From contig NZ_VIGB01000003.1 of the NCBI RefSeq assembly GCF_006636205.1, positions 6,450,501 to 6,514,500 on the forward strand: DNA of 64,000 nt, written 5' to 3'. Numbering within the stretch: the first letter of the stretch is position 1; every line of letters begins with the position of its first letter. A program made the position numbers and the translations under genes. The stretch comes from Kitasatospora acidiphila (GTDB lineage: Bacteria; Actinomycetota; Actinomycetes; Streptomycetales; Streptomycetaceae). Shown here piece by piece: positions 24,948 to 33,698 of this stretch. Below the pieces are notes generated by a model. That model searched no databases, was not told the origin of the DNA, and saw only the letters and a program-made list of their open reading frames with translations.

Positions 24948-26278
24948 CGGCCGGCCGTCCCCTTCGAGTCCGGCGCCGTCGCGGCCGCCTGGGCATGTAC
25001 ATCCGCCATCCGCCACAGATCGGGCACCGAGTCACCGGCCCGGGCCGCCAGCACCGTCCAGCCGGCCTCGCGGAGCAGCCGCAGCTGGCGCTGCAGGCCC
25101 TCGTCCGGTCCGGCCGGTGCCGGCTGGCGCAGGCTGCTCCAGCTGGCGGTGTCCAGCACGAACGCCACCGCCGCGCCCGCGCTGCGACGCAGCCGGCCCA
25201 GCCCCGCCACCTGCTCGTCGTCCAGTGTGCCGACGACCGCCACCAGCAGGCCCTCGCCGCCGTGGCGCAGCACTTCCTCGGCTCGGTTCAGCCCGCCGCC
25301 GCTGGAGTGCTGGACCACCGCGAGCTCGTCCAGCAGCAGGCCGATCGACTCGCTGACCGAACTGTTCGCGCCGGTCACCACCGGCGGCACCTGGGTGCCG
25401 TTGTCGGTGAGCAGCCGGGTCTGGTAGCCGCGCTCCAGGAGGTGGTGCCCGACCGAGGCGGCGCAGCCCACCGCCCATTCGAAGGAGGAGGCCGGTCCGG
25501 CGCCGCGGTGCCCGATCTCCCGGGTGTCCAGCAGCACGGTGGCCCGCGACTTGAGCGGCTGCTCCTCGCGGCGGACCATCAGCTCGCCGTACTTGGCGGT
25601 GGACTTCCAGTGCACCCGGCGCAGGTCGTCGCCGTGCCGGTACTCGCGCGGCACCGCGTCGTCGTCGCCGGCCAGGGCGACCGCACGGGAGTGGCTGTCG
25701 CCGTAGCCGGCCCACGCGCCGGCCAGCTTGACCGGCGGCAGCGGCTGCACCAGCGGCACCACGGTCAGGGTGTCGGCGGCGCTGAACGAGCGGGTCAGCT
25801 CGCACATGCCGAACGGGTCGGTCAGCCGCAGCTGCAGCGGGCCGAGCGGGTAGCGCCCGCGCAGGTCGGAGCGGACCCGGTAGGACACCTCGCGGTAGCC
25901 GCGCGGCTCGACCCGGTCCAGCACGAACCGCGGGCGCGGCCCCAGCACGTACGGGACCTTGTCCTCCAGCATCAGCAGCCCGGTCGGCACCCGGGAGATG
26001 TTGTCCACCCGAAGGTGCACCCGGGCCTCCTGGCCGGCCGGCGCCCGGTGCGGGGCGAGGCGCCGCCCGCCGGCCACCTGGTAGCGGGTGCGCAGCACCA
26101 GCGCGGCGGCCAGCAGCGGCAGCGCGGCCAGCAGCACCCCCACCTGCAGCAGGGCGCCCTGGCCCAGCAGGTAGGAGCAGAGCACCGCGGTGATGCCGGC
26201 CGCGAGGAAGGAACGCCCGCGGGTGGTCAGGCCGCGCAGCCCCGTCCGGAATCCGGTCGGGGCACCCTCGGAGGCCAC
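24944..26278 (-). CDS. DUF58 domain protein
   Basis: The 444-residue protein has two membrane segments in residues 20-60, a beta-rich middle part, and the DUF58 signature near HGDDLRRVHWKSTAKYGELMVR, followed by a von Willebrand A-like region (TVLLDTREIGH). It is the middle gene of the MoxR-DUF58-TgpA operon. MoxR ATPases are believed to act as chaperones on partner VWA or DUF58 proteins, so this is probably the MoxR client. The GTG start is one base from the MoxR stop codon, and the 3' end overlaps the transglutaminase start. Confidence 0.88.
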   Translation of the reverse strand: MASEGAPTGFRTGLRGLTTRGRSFLAAGITAVLCSYLLGQGALLQVGVLLAALPLLAAALVLRTRYQVAGGRRLAPHRAPAGQEARVHLRVDNISRVPTGLLMLEDKVPYVLGPRPRFVLDRVEPRGYREVSYRVRSDLRGRYPLGPLQLRLTDPFGMCELTRSFSAADTLTVVPLVQPLPPVKLAGAWAGYGDSHSRAVALAGDDDAVPREYRHGDDLRRVHWKSTAKYGELMVRREEQPLKSRATVLLDTREIGHRGAGPASSFEWAVGCAASVGHHLLERGYQTRLLTDNGTQVPPVVTGANSSVSESIGLLLDELAVVQHSSGGGLNRAEEVLRHGGEGLLVAVVGTLDDEQVAGLGRLRRSAGAAVAFVLDTASWSSLRQPAPAGPDEGLQRQLRLLREAGWTVLAARAGDSVPDLWRMADVHAQAAATAPDSKGTAGR

Positions 26279-26279
26279 C

Positions 26280-27256
26280 TCAGCGGCCCTGCGGAACGGG
26301 CAGTCGGCGGACCAGCTCCAGCACGATCTGCTCGGCGCTGCGCCGGCTCAACTGGGCTTCCGCGGTGGGCAGGAGACGGTGCGCCAGGACCGGCACGGCG
26401 AGCGCCTGGATGTCGTCGGGCACCACGTAGTCGCGGCCGGCCAGCGCGGCGGCGGCCCGGGCGGCGCGGATCAGGTGCAGGGTGGCCCGGGCGAGGCGCC
26501 GAGCCGCAGTTCGGGGGAGGTGCGGGTGGCGGTGACCAGGTCGACCGCGTACCGGCGGACGCTGTCGGCCACGTGCACGGTGCGCACCAGCTCGATCAGC
26601 TTGAGGATGTCGTGGGCGTGCGCGACCGCCTGCAGGTCGTCCAGCGGTGAGGCGCCGCCGTGCACGTCGAGCATCGCCAACTCGGCCTCGGGGCTGGGGT
26701 AGCCGATCGAGATCCGGGCCATGAAGCGGTCCCGCTGGGCCTCCGGCAGCGGGTAGGTGCCCTCCATCTCCACCGGGTTCTGGGTGGCGATCACCATGAA
26801 CGGGGAGGGCAGTTCGTAGGTGGTGCCGTCGATGGTGACCTGGCGCTCGGCCATCGACTCCAGCAGCGCGGACTGGGTCTTGGGGGAGGCGCGGTTGATC
26901 TCGTCGCCGACCACGATCTGCGCGAAGATCGCGCCGGGCCGGAACTCGAAGTCCAGGCGCTGCTGGTCGAAGACGTTGGTGCCGGTGACGTCGGAGGGCA
27001 GCAGGTCGGGAGTGAACTGGATCCGGCGGACCGAGCAGTCGACCGACTTGGCCAGGGCCTTGGCGAGCATGGTCTTGCCGACGCCGGGAACGTCCTCCAG
27101 GAGCAGGTGGCCCTCGGCCAGCATCACGGTGAGCGCGATCCGGACGGCCTCCGGCTTGCCCTCGATCACGCTCTCCACCGAAGCGCGGACCCGCTCGATG
27201 ACCGCGTTCAGCTCGGGCAGACCCGTGGTACCGGTCTGCTCGTTGTAGGTCGTCAC
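26280..27256 (-). CDS. MoxR-type AAA+ ATPase, one apparent frameshift
   Basis: Across a frameshift at about 26486-26491 the product is 325 residues. It has a Walker A DVPGVGKTMLAKAL, a Walker B VVGDEINRASPKTQSALLE, sensor ATQNPVEMEGTYPLPEAQ and, in the second frame, the C-terminal lid ending RSAEQIVLELVRRLPVPQGR. In the first frame the protein reads RLGASPGPPC and stops; one extra base in the CCCGGG run restores the expected RLGASPRATLHLIRAARA. It begins the operon with DUF58 and transglutaminase genes. The ATG at 27256 is preceded by AGGGTGACG. Confidence 0.87.
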
Positions 27257-27400
27257 CCTGACAGCTCCTCGCCCCTCCTCGCGCCGACCCCGCCTGTCCG
27301 GGTACCGGCCGTAGGCGCATTCTTCCCTGAGCGGTGGCCGAAAGTCACCCGATGGGGCGACGCGTGGCTCGGACGACGCCGGCCGAGCCGGGGGCGACGG

Positions 27401-27937
27401 TCAGTGGATCTCGCGGAGCAGGCCGGTGTGCACGTCGAAGACAAAACCGCGCACGTCGTCCGTGTGCGGCAGGAACGGCGAGGTGCGGACCCGCTGCATG
27501 GACTGGCGGACGTCACCGTCCAGGTCGACGAAGGCCTCCACGGCCCACTGCGGGCGCTGGCCGACCTCGAGCTCCAGCTCGTGGCGGAAGTCCTCGGTGA
27601 GCCCGAGCAGACCGCAGCCGGTGTGGTGGATCAGCACGACCGAGCTGGTGCCCAGGGCGCGCTGGCTGATGGTCAGGGAGCGGATGGTGTCGTCGGTGAC
27701 CACGCCGCCCGCGTTGCGGATGATGTGGGAGTCGCCGAGCTCCAGGCCGAGCGCGGCGAACAGGTCGAGGCGGGCGTCCATGCAGGCGACCACGGCGACC
27801 TTCTGGACCGGGCGGGCGTCCATGCCGCCGTCCTTGAAGGTGACCGCGTATTCACGGTTGGCTTCGACGAGCCGGTCGGTGATGGTCTTGGCGGCGGCCG
27901 GGGCCTGTGCGGAGGTGGGAACCGAAGAGTCAGGCAT
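27401..27937 (-). CDS. Beta-class carbonic anhydrase
   Basis: The 178-residue enzyme interconverts CO2 and bicarbonate in the cytoplasm. Zinc ligands are seen in ACMDARLD (Cys, with the Asp-Arg dyad) and HHTGCG (His and Cys), with HIIRNAGG between them, as in actinobacterial beta carbonic anhydrases. The ATG at 27937 is seven bases after TACGGT on the minus strand, suggesting a leaderless transcript; the longer frame to 27982 would include the promoter. It stands alone between the MoxR operon and the division cluster. Confidence 0.92.
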   Translation of the reverse strand: MPDSSVPTSAQAPAAAKTITDRLVEANREYAVTFKDGGMDARPVQKVAVVACMDARLDLFAALGLELGDSHIIRNAGGVVTDDTIRSLTISQRALGTSSVVLIHHTGCGLLGLTEDFRHELELEVGQRPQWAVEAFVDLDGDVRQSMQRVRTSPFLPHTDDVRGFVFDVHTGLLREIH

Positions 27938-28284
27938 AGGTACGACCGTAGTAGGAAAGCGCTGGCCACGGGGAGTCCACACCCCGGCTTACCACGCGGT
28001 TGTGACGGAGCGCATATGGCTCGCGTGGCGCCGCCGGGTGGCACTGGAGCGGAGGGTAGTCTGACGGTCCGTACGCAGCCCGCGGCCTCCTCCCGCTCCG
28101 TGCCACCCGACGCACCTTCCCCGGCGCCTGGCGGTATCGCCTTCCCCTTCCGAGCGGGCGGGGACCACGGGCTGCGTCGGATCCTTGCGGCCCGGTGGGC
28201 GAGAATGGTCCGATCCACCGCAGCCGGCCACCCCTCGGGCAGGCCTGACAGCGGCTCCGCACCGACGAAAGGCGCCCCACGCGC
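27938..28284. other. Intergenic region between carbonic anhydrase and rsmH
   Basis: This 347-base gap separates divergent genes. On the minus strand a TACGGT -10-like box at 27945-27950 fits the carbonic anhydrase gene. Toward rsmH, TAGTCT at 28057-28062 is the best -10-like sequence, without a good -35, and no strong ribosome binding site precedes the rsmH ATG. An mraZ gene, which often leads division clusters in other bacteria, is absent here. No other structure was found. Confidence 0.5.
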
Positions 28285-29253
28285 ATGCCCACTGGCACCC
28301 CGGACCCCAAGCACGTCCCGGTCATGCTGCAGCGCTGCATGGACGCGCTGGCCCCGGCGATCTCCGAGCCCGGTGCCGTGGTGGTGGACGCCACCCTGGG
28401 CCTCGGCGGCCACAGCGAGGCGCTGCTCACCCAGTTCCCCGAGGTCCGGCTGGTCGCCGTGGACCGCGATCCGGTGGCGCTGCGGATGGCCGGCGAGCGG
28501 CTGGCGCCGTTCGGCGACCGGGCCACCCTGGTGCACGCGGTCTACGACGAGATCCCCGAGGTGCTCCAGGAGTTGGGCATCGACCGGGTGAAGGGGCTGC
28601 TGTTCGACCTCGGCGTCTCCTCGATGCAGTTGGACGAGGCCGAGCGCGGCTTCGCCTACGCCCAGGACGCGCCGCTGGACATGCGGATGGACCAGACCCG
28701 CGGGATCAGCGCCGCCGAGGTGCTCAACACCTACAGCCACGGCGAACTGGCCCGGATCCTCAAGGTCTACGGCGAGGAGCGGTTCGCCGGGAAGATCGCC
28801 TCGGTCATCGTCCGGGAACGCGAGAAGGAACCGTTCAGCAACAGCGCGCGTCTGGTGGAGTTGGTGCGCAACGCCATTCCGGCGGCCACCCGGCGCACCG
28901 GCGGCAACCCGGCCAAGCGGACCTTCCAGGCGCTGCGGATCGAGGTCAACGGCGAGCTGGAGGTGCTGGACCGGGCGATCCCCGGCGCGCTGGACGTGCT
29001 GGCGGTCGGCGGCCGGATCGCCGTGATGTCCTACCAGTCGCTGGAGGACCGCCTGGTCAAGCAGTACTTCGCGGCCGGCGCGACCAGCACCGCGCCGCCC
29101 GGGCTGCCGTTCGTCCCCGAAGAGCACCAGCCCTGGCTGAAGCTGATCACCCGTGGTGCCGAACTGGCCACGGAGGCGGAGATCGAGGAGAACCGGCGCG
29201 CCGCGCCCGTCCGGCTGCGGGTGGCGGAGAGGATCAGGGACCGGAAGCAGTAG
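28285..29253 (+). CDS. rsmH: 16S rRNA (cytosine(1402)-N4)-methyltransferase
   Basis: The 322-residue MraW/RsmH protein methylates C1402 in the ribosomal P site. Family motifs are HVPVMLQRCMDAL at the N-terminus, VVVDATLGLGGHSEALL for SAM binding, FDLGVSSMQLDEAERGF and FISYQSLEDR-like MSYQSLEDRLVK. It opens the division and cell wall cluster, as in most bacteria, and is followed by ftsL after 32 bases. Confidence 0.95.
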   Translation: MPTGTPDPKHVPVMLQRCMDALAPAISEPGAVVVDATLGLGGHSEALLTQFPEVRLVAVDRDPVALRMAGERLAPFGDRATLVHAVYDEIPEVLQELGIDRVKGLLFDLGVSSMQLDEAERGFAYAQDAPLDMRMDQTRGISAAEVLNTYSHGELARILKVYGEERFAGKIASVIVREREKEPFSNSARLVELVRNAIPAATRRTGGNPAKRTFQALRIEVNGELEVLDRAIPGALDVLAVGGRIAVMSYQSLEDRLVKQYFAAGATSTAPPGLPFVPEEHQPWLKLITRGAELATEAEIEENRRAAPVRLRVAERIRDRKQ

Positions 29254-29285
29254 GGCACCCTCCGGGGGGCGACGGCGGGGCGACA

Positions 29286-29894
29286 GTGAGGGAGAAGACG
29301 GTGCGGGCCGGCGAGGGCATCCAGCAGGGCCGGCTGCTGCCGGGGCAGTTGGGGCGGGCGCGGATCACCGTGCGCCCCGGGCGGTCGCCGCGCGGCAGCG
29401 TCCGGGGGCGGACGCCGTTCGTGGTGCTGGTGGTGGTGCTGCTGGCGCTCGGCCTGCTGGGGCTGCTGATGCTCAACACCGCGCTGAACGAGAACTCCTT
29501 CGAGCTGGCCAAGCTGCAGAAGCAGACCAGCACGCTGACCGACCAGCAGCAGGCGCTGCAGCAGGAGATCGACCGCCGGTCGGCCCCGGACGCGCTCGAG
29601 AACGCGGCCCGCCAGCTGGGCATGGTGCCCGGCGGCGACCCGGCCTTCCTGCTGGACGGCGGCAAGGTGATCGGCTCCCCGGGGCCGGCCAAGGACAGCC
29701 CGCCGGTCAAGCGCTCCGACACCGGTCTGTGGCCGGGCGCCGGCCGGCCGGCCCCATCTGCCGGCCAGTCGGCCGCCCCGCCGGCGCCGTCCGGCTCGCC
29801 CGCCGCCCCCGACCCGGCGGCCACCGGCGAGGGCGCGCTGCGGTTCGACTCCGTGAGCCCGTCGACCAGCCCGAGCGGAAGCCCCAGCCGATGA
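29286..29894 (+). CDS. ftsL: Cell division protein FtsL-like
   Basis: The 202-residue bitopic protein has a basic cytoplasmic N-terminus, one membrane segment (VVLVVVLLALGLLGLLML, about 44-61), then a coiled-coil leucine-zipper-like stretch (LAKLQKQTSTLTDQQQALQQ) and a long Pro/Ser/Ala-rich C-terminal tail. FtsL works with DivIC and FtsQ in the divisome. Assignment rests mainly on position between rsmH and ftsI and on topology, because FtsL is poorly conserved. The stop overlaps the ftsI ATG. Confidence 0.88.
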   Translation: MREKTVRAGEGIQQGRLLPGQLGRARITVRPGRSPRGSVRGRTPFVVLVVVLLALGLLGLLMLNTALNENSFELAKLQKQTSTLTDQQQALQQEIDRRSAPDALENAARQLGMVPGGDPAFLLDGGKVIGSPGPAKDSPPVKRSDTGLWPGAGRPAPSAGQSAAPPAPSGSPAAPDPAATGEGALRFDSVSPSTSPSGSPSR

Positions 29895-32029
29895 CCACGC
29901 CCCGCCGTCCCCGCACCCCCGGCGAGCAGCCGCGCCGCGACCGCCCGGCCACCCCGCAGCAGCGCCGCACCGGTGACCGGGCCGCGGGCGGCGACCGCCC
30001 GCGCCCGGCCGCGGCCCGCCGGCCCGAGGCGACCGGCAAGTCCGGCGCGGCCAGACCGTCCGCCTCGGCCAAGGCGGCCGGGTCCGCCGGCCCGGTCCGC
30101 CCCGGCACCCGCCCCGCCGCCAAGCGCCCGCCGGCCCGCCCGCAGCCCAAGCGGCTCAAGCTGGCCGACCCCAAGCGCCGGCTGCGGGTGGTCACGGTGG
30201 CGCTCGCCACCGTCTTCTCGCTGTTCGCGGCCCGCCTGGTCCAGATCCAGCTGGTGGACTCCTCGAACCTGGCCGCCGACGCCAGCACCTACCGCTACAT
30301 CGACGTCCCGCTGCCCGCCGCCCGCGGTTCGATAACGACGGCGGACGGGGTGGCGCTGGCCACCACCGTGGACGCCTACGACGTCACCGCCGACCCGACG
30401 ATGTTCACCCAGGACGCGCTCTACGTGCCGGACGGCCCCGAGCAGGCCGCCGACCTGCTGGCCCCGATCCTGAACATGCCGCGGGACAAGGTGGTGGCCA
30501 AGCTGCGCACCAGGACCAGGGGCCTCACGGTGGCGCCCCGGCAGACCCCGCAGGCCCGCAACCAGATCACCGACCTGCGCAACGCGCTGATCAAGAAGAC
30601 CGACACCGCCACCTGCCGCACCCAGAAGGCCAAGGCCGCCAAGATCGTCGCCCAGGGCGGCCACAGCACCATCGACTCCGCCTGCGTGAACCCGCTGGAG
30701 GGGATCTTCTTCAACGAGACCACCGCCCGGGTCTACCCCGGCGACGGGCTGGCGTCCAACCTGGTCGGCTTCGTCAACGCGGAGGAGGCCGGCGCCGGCG
30801 GCCTGGAACTGCAGTACCAGCAGCAGCTGGCCGGCAAGGACGGCCGGCGCACCGGCGCGGTCTCCGGCACCCAGCCGATCCCCACCAGCGGCGGCTCCCA
30901 GCAGGACCCGGTGCCCGGCAGCGACATCCGGCTGACCATCAACCGGGACATCCAGTGGGCCGCCCAGCGGGCCATCACCGACCAGGTGGCCGCGGCCGGC
31001 GCGGACAAGGGCTACGTGATCGTCCAGGACGTGAAGACCGGCCAGGTCCTGGCGATGGCCACCTCGCCCACCTTCAACCCCAACGACCTGTCCGGCGCCC
31101 GCCCCGAGGACCTCGGCAACACCGCCGTGCAGGACGCCTTCGAGCCGGGCTCCACCGCCAAGCTGATGACCATGGCGGCGGTGCTGGACACCGGCACCGC
31201 CAACTGGGACGCGCACGTCACGGTGCCCGGCACGCTGCAGCGCGGCGACCACGTCTTCCACGACGACGTCGACCACGGCACCTGGTACCTGACCCTGGCC
31301 GGGGTGCTGGCCAAGTCGTCCAACATCGGCACCATCGAGGCGGCCGGCCAGCTCGGCCCGACCCAGCAGCAGGCCAACCAGGTGCTCGGCGGCTACCTGC
31401 AGAAGTTCGGCATCGGCCAGCCGACCGGCCTGAACTTCCCGGGCGAGACCCGGGGCCTGCTGGCCGACCCGAAGAACTGGAAGGGCTCCCAGCAGTACAC
31501 CATCCCGTTCGGCCAGGGCCTGTCGGTCAGCGCGCTGCAGGCCACCTCGGTCTACTCCGCCATCGCCAACGGCGGGGTGCGGGTGGCGCCGAGCGTGGTG
31601 GCCGGCGTCACCGGCCCGGACGGCCACTACACCCCGGCCGCGCCGGGCGCGCAGAGCCGGGTGGTGAAGCCGGAGACCGCCAAGACCCTGGAGCAGATGC
31701 TGGAGTCCGTCGTCAGCGACGAGCAGGGCACCGGGAACACCGCCCAGATCCCCGGCTACCGGGTCGCCGGCAAGACCGGAACCGCCAACCGGGTCGATCC
31801 CAAAACCGGAGAGTACAGCGGTTACACCGCCTCGTTCATCGGCTTCGCCCCGGCCGACGCGCCCCGGGTGACCGTCTCCTGCGTCATCCAGAACCCGCAG
31901 AACGGCCACTTCGGCGGCCAGCTGTGCGGGCCGGTGTTCAAGCAGGTGATGGAGTTCGCCCTGAAGACCCTGCAGGTGCCGCCGAGCGGCAGCGAACCTC
32001 CGAACCTGCCCGTCGAGTGGAAGCCCTGA
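29891..32029 (+). CDS. ftsI: Septal peptidoglycan transpeptidase FtsI (PBP3-type)
   Basis: The 712-residue class B penicillin-binding protein has a long, basic Pro/Ala-rich cytoplasmic extension of about 100 residues, a single membrane anchor near residue 105-120, a dimerisation domain and a transpeptidase domain with active-site Ser421 in STAK, SSN at 476-478 and KTG at 628-630. It crosslinks septal peptidoglycan. The extension is longer than in most bacteria but typical for actinobacteria. The ATG overlaps the ftsL stop. Confidence 0.94.
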   Translation: MTTPRRPRTPGEQPRRDRPATPQQRRTGDRAAGGDRPRPAAARRPEATGKSGAARPSASAKAAGSAGPVRPGTRPAAKRPPARPQPKRLKLADPKRRLRVVTVALATVFSLFAARLVQIQLVDSSNLAADASTYRYIDVPLPAARGSITTADGVALATTVDAYDVTADPTMFTQDALYVPDGPEQAADLLAPILNMPRDKVVAKLRTRTRGLTVAPRQTPQARNQITDLRNALIKKTDTATCRTQKAKAAKIVAQGGHSTIDSACVNPLEGIFFNETTARVYPGDGLASNLVGFVNAEEAGAGGLELQYQQQLAGKDGRRTGAVSGTQPIPTSGGSQQDPVPGSDIRLTINRDIQWAAQRAITDQVAAAGADKGYVIVQDVKTGQVLAMATSPTFNPNDLSGARPEDLGNTAVQDAFEPGSTAKLMTMAAVLDTGTANWDAHVTVPGTLQRGDHVFHDDVDHGTWYLTLAGVLAKSSNIGTIEAAGQLGPTQQQANQVLGGYLQKFGIGQPTGLNFPGETRGLLADPKNWKGSQQYTIPFGQGLSVSALQATSVYSAIANGGVRVAPSVVAGVTGPDGHYTPAAPGAQSRVVKPETAKTLEQMLESVVSDEQGTGNTAQIPGYRVAGKTGTANRVDPKTGEYSGYTASFIGFAPADAPRVTVSCVIQNPQNGHFGGQLCGPVFKQVMEFALKTLQVPPSGSEPPNLPVEWKP

Positions 32030-32122
32030 ACCTGTGAACCCTGTCACACCCCTGTCCGCCGAGTCCCCAGCGCCCCAAGGGACGCCGGTCGACTCACTTG
32101 GCTTCCAGCGCCCCGCGCCCGA

Positions 32123-32128
32123 TACCCT
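32123..32128 (+). promoter_or_regulatory. Candidate internal -10 box before murE
   Basis: TACCCT lies seven bases before a GTG at 32136, matching the leaderless pattern seen elsewhere in the window. It would provide an internal promoter for the precursor-synthesis genes of the cluster. Confidence 0.35.
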
Positions 32129-32135
32129 GCCCGCC

Positions 32136-33698
32136 GTGCCGAAATCAGACCAAACCAGTGTGAGCCCGCCCCGACCGACCGGGACGGTGCCCACCCCGCT
32201 CGCCGAGCTGGCCGATCTGCTGGGCCTCGCCCCGGTCCAGGGCGCGCCGGCGACCGGCATCACGCACGACTCCCGCGCGGTGCGCCCGGGCGACCTGTAC
32301 GTGGCCTTCGGCGGCGCCAACCACCACGGTGCGGCCTTCGCCGCCGGTGCGGTGGCCGCCGGCGCCGTCGCGGTGCTGACCGACCCGGTCGGCGCCGAAC
32401 AGGCCGGGCCGCTGGCCGTGCCGGTGCTGGTGGTCGAGCAGCCGCGGGCCTGGATGGGCCGGCTGGCCGCCCGGATCTACGGTGACCCGTCGCGCGCCCT
32501 GCTGACCATCGGGATCACCGGGACCAACGGCAAGACCACCACCTCGTACCTGATCGAGGCCGGCCTCAAGGGCGCACTGCGGACCCCCGGCGTGATCGGC
32601 ACCGTGGAGATGCGGGTCGGCGACGAGCGGATCAAGAGCGAGCGCACCACCCCGGAGGCCACCGACCTGCACGCGATCCTCGCGGTGATGCGCGAGCGCG
32701 GCGCCGACTCGGTGGTGATGGAGGTCTCCAGCCACGCGCTGGTCTTCGGCCGGGTCGACGGGGTCCGCTACGACGTGGCGGTCTTCAACAACCTGACGCC
32801 CGAGCACCTCGACTTCCACCCGGACATGGAGGACTACTACCGGGCCAAGGCCCGGCTGTTCGAGTCCGACCGGGCGGCCGCCGCCGTGATCAACCTGGAC
32901 GAGGAGTACGGCCGCCGGCTGGCCGGCGAGACCGCGCTGCCGGTCACCACCTTCTCCGCGACCGGCCACCCGGAGGCCGACTGGCGCGCGGTGGACGTGC
33001 AGCTGGGCCCGGCGAGCTCCACCTTCACGGTGAGCGGACCCGGTGGAGAGTCGGCGCAGGCCGAGGTGCCGCTGCCCGGCCCGTTCAACGTCTCCAACGC
33101 GCTGGCCGCGATCACCGCCCTGGTCACCGCCGGGCTGCCGCTGGCCGCGGCGGTCGCCGGAGTGGCCGCCGCCCCCGGCGTGCCGGGCCGGCTGGAGCGG
33201 GTGGACGCCGGGCAGGAGTACGTCGCGGTGGTGGACTACGCGCACAAGCCGGACGCCCTGCAGGCGGTGCTCGCATCGCTGCGCGAGGTGACCAAGGGCC
33301 GGCTGCACGTGGTGATCGGCTGCGGCGGCGACCGCGACCCGTTCAAGCGCGGCCCGATGGGCGCCATCGCCGCCCGGCTCGCCGACACCGCGGTGCTGAC
33401 CAGCGACAACCCGCGCTCCGAGGACCCGCTGACGATCCTGGCCAGCATGCTGGCCGGCGCCGCCGAGGTGCCCGAGGCGGAGCGCGGCGAGGTGCTGGTG
33501 GTCCCGGACCGGGCCGAGGCGATCGCCGACGCGGTGGCCCGGGCGCACCCGGGGGACACCGTGCTCGTGGCCGGCAAGGGCCACGAGCTGGGCCAGTACG
33601 TCAAGGGCGAGGTACGCCCGTTCGACGACCGGGAGGTGCTGCGCGCGGCCGTCGCCCGGCACACCGATCCCGAGCAGCGAGGAGTGGAGCAGTCGTGA
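32136..33698 (+). CDS. murE: UDP-MurNAc-tripeptide synthetase
   Basis: The 520-residue Mur ligase adds diaminopimelate to UDP-MurNAc-L-Ala-D-Glu in the cytoplasm. ATP-binding motif is ITGTNGKTTTSYL, and LTSDNPRSEDP carries the DNPR motif that selects diaminopimelate rather than lysine. Streptomycetes use the LL isomer, which the motif does not distinguish. The frame is open from a GTG at 32034, five bases after ftsI, but that start has no ribosome binding site and adds a Pro-rich stretch; the GTG at 32136 follows a -10-like box and is preferred, with moderate certainty. The end overlaps murF. Confidence 0.93.
   Translation: MPKSDQTSVSPPRPTGTVPTPLAELADLLGLAPVQGAPATGITHDSRAVRPGDLYVAFGGANHHGAAFAAGAVAAGAVAVLTDPVGAEQAGPLAVPVLVVEQPRAWMGRLAARIYGDPSRALLTIGITGTNGKTTTSYLIEAGLKGALRTPGVIGTVEMRVGDERIKSERTTPEATDLHAILAVMRERGADSVVMEVSSHALVFGRVDGVRYDVAVFNNLTPEHLDFHPDMEDYYRAKARLFESDRAAAAVINLDEEYGRRLAGETALPVTTFSATGHPEADWRAVDVQLGPASSTFTVSGPGGESAQAEVPLPGPFNVSNALAAITALVTAGLPLAAAVAGVAAAPGVPGRLERVDAGQEYVAVVDYAHKPDALQAVLASLREVTKGRLHVVIGCGGDRDPFKRGPMGAIAARLADTAVLTSDNPRSEDPLTILASMLAGAAEVPEAERGEVLVVPDRAEAIADAVARAHPGDTVLVAGKGHELGQYVKGEVRPFDDREVLRAAVARHTDPEQRGVEQS

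Noticed and set aside
29234..32320. Open frame of about 1000 codons on the minus strand opposite ftsL-ftsI
   Set aside because: Low-complexity Arg/Gly/Val translation antisense to ftsI; no ribosome binding site and no recognisable family.
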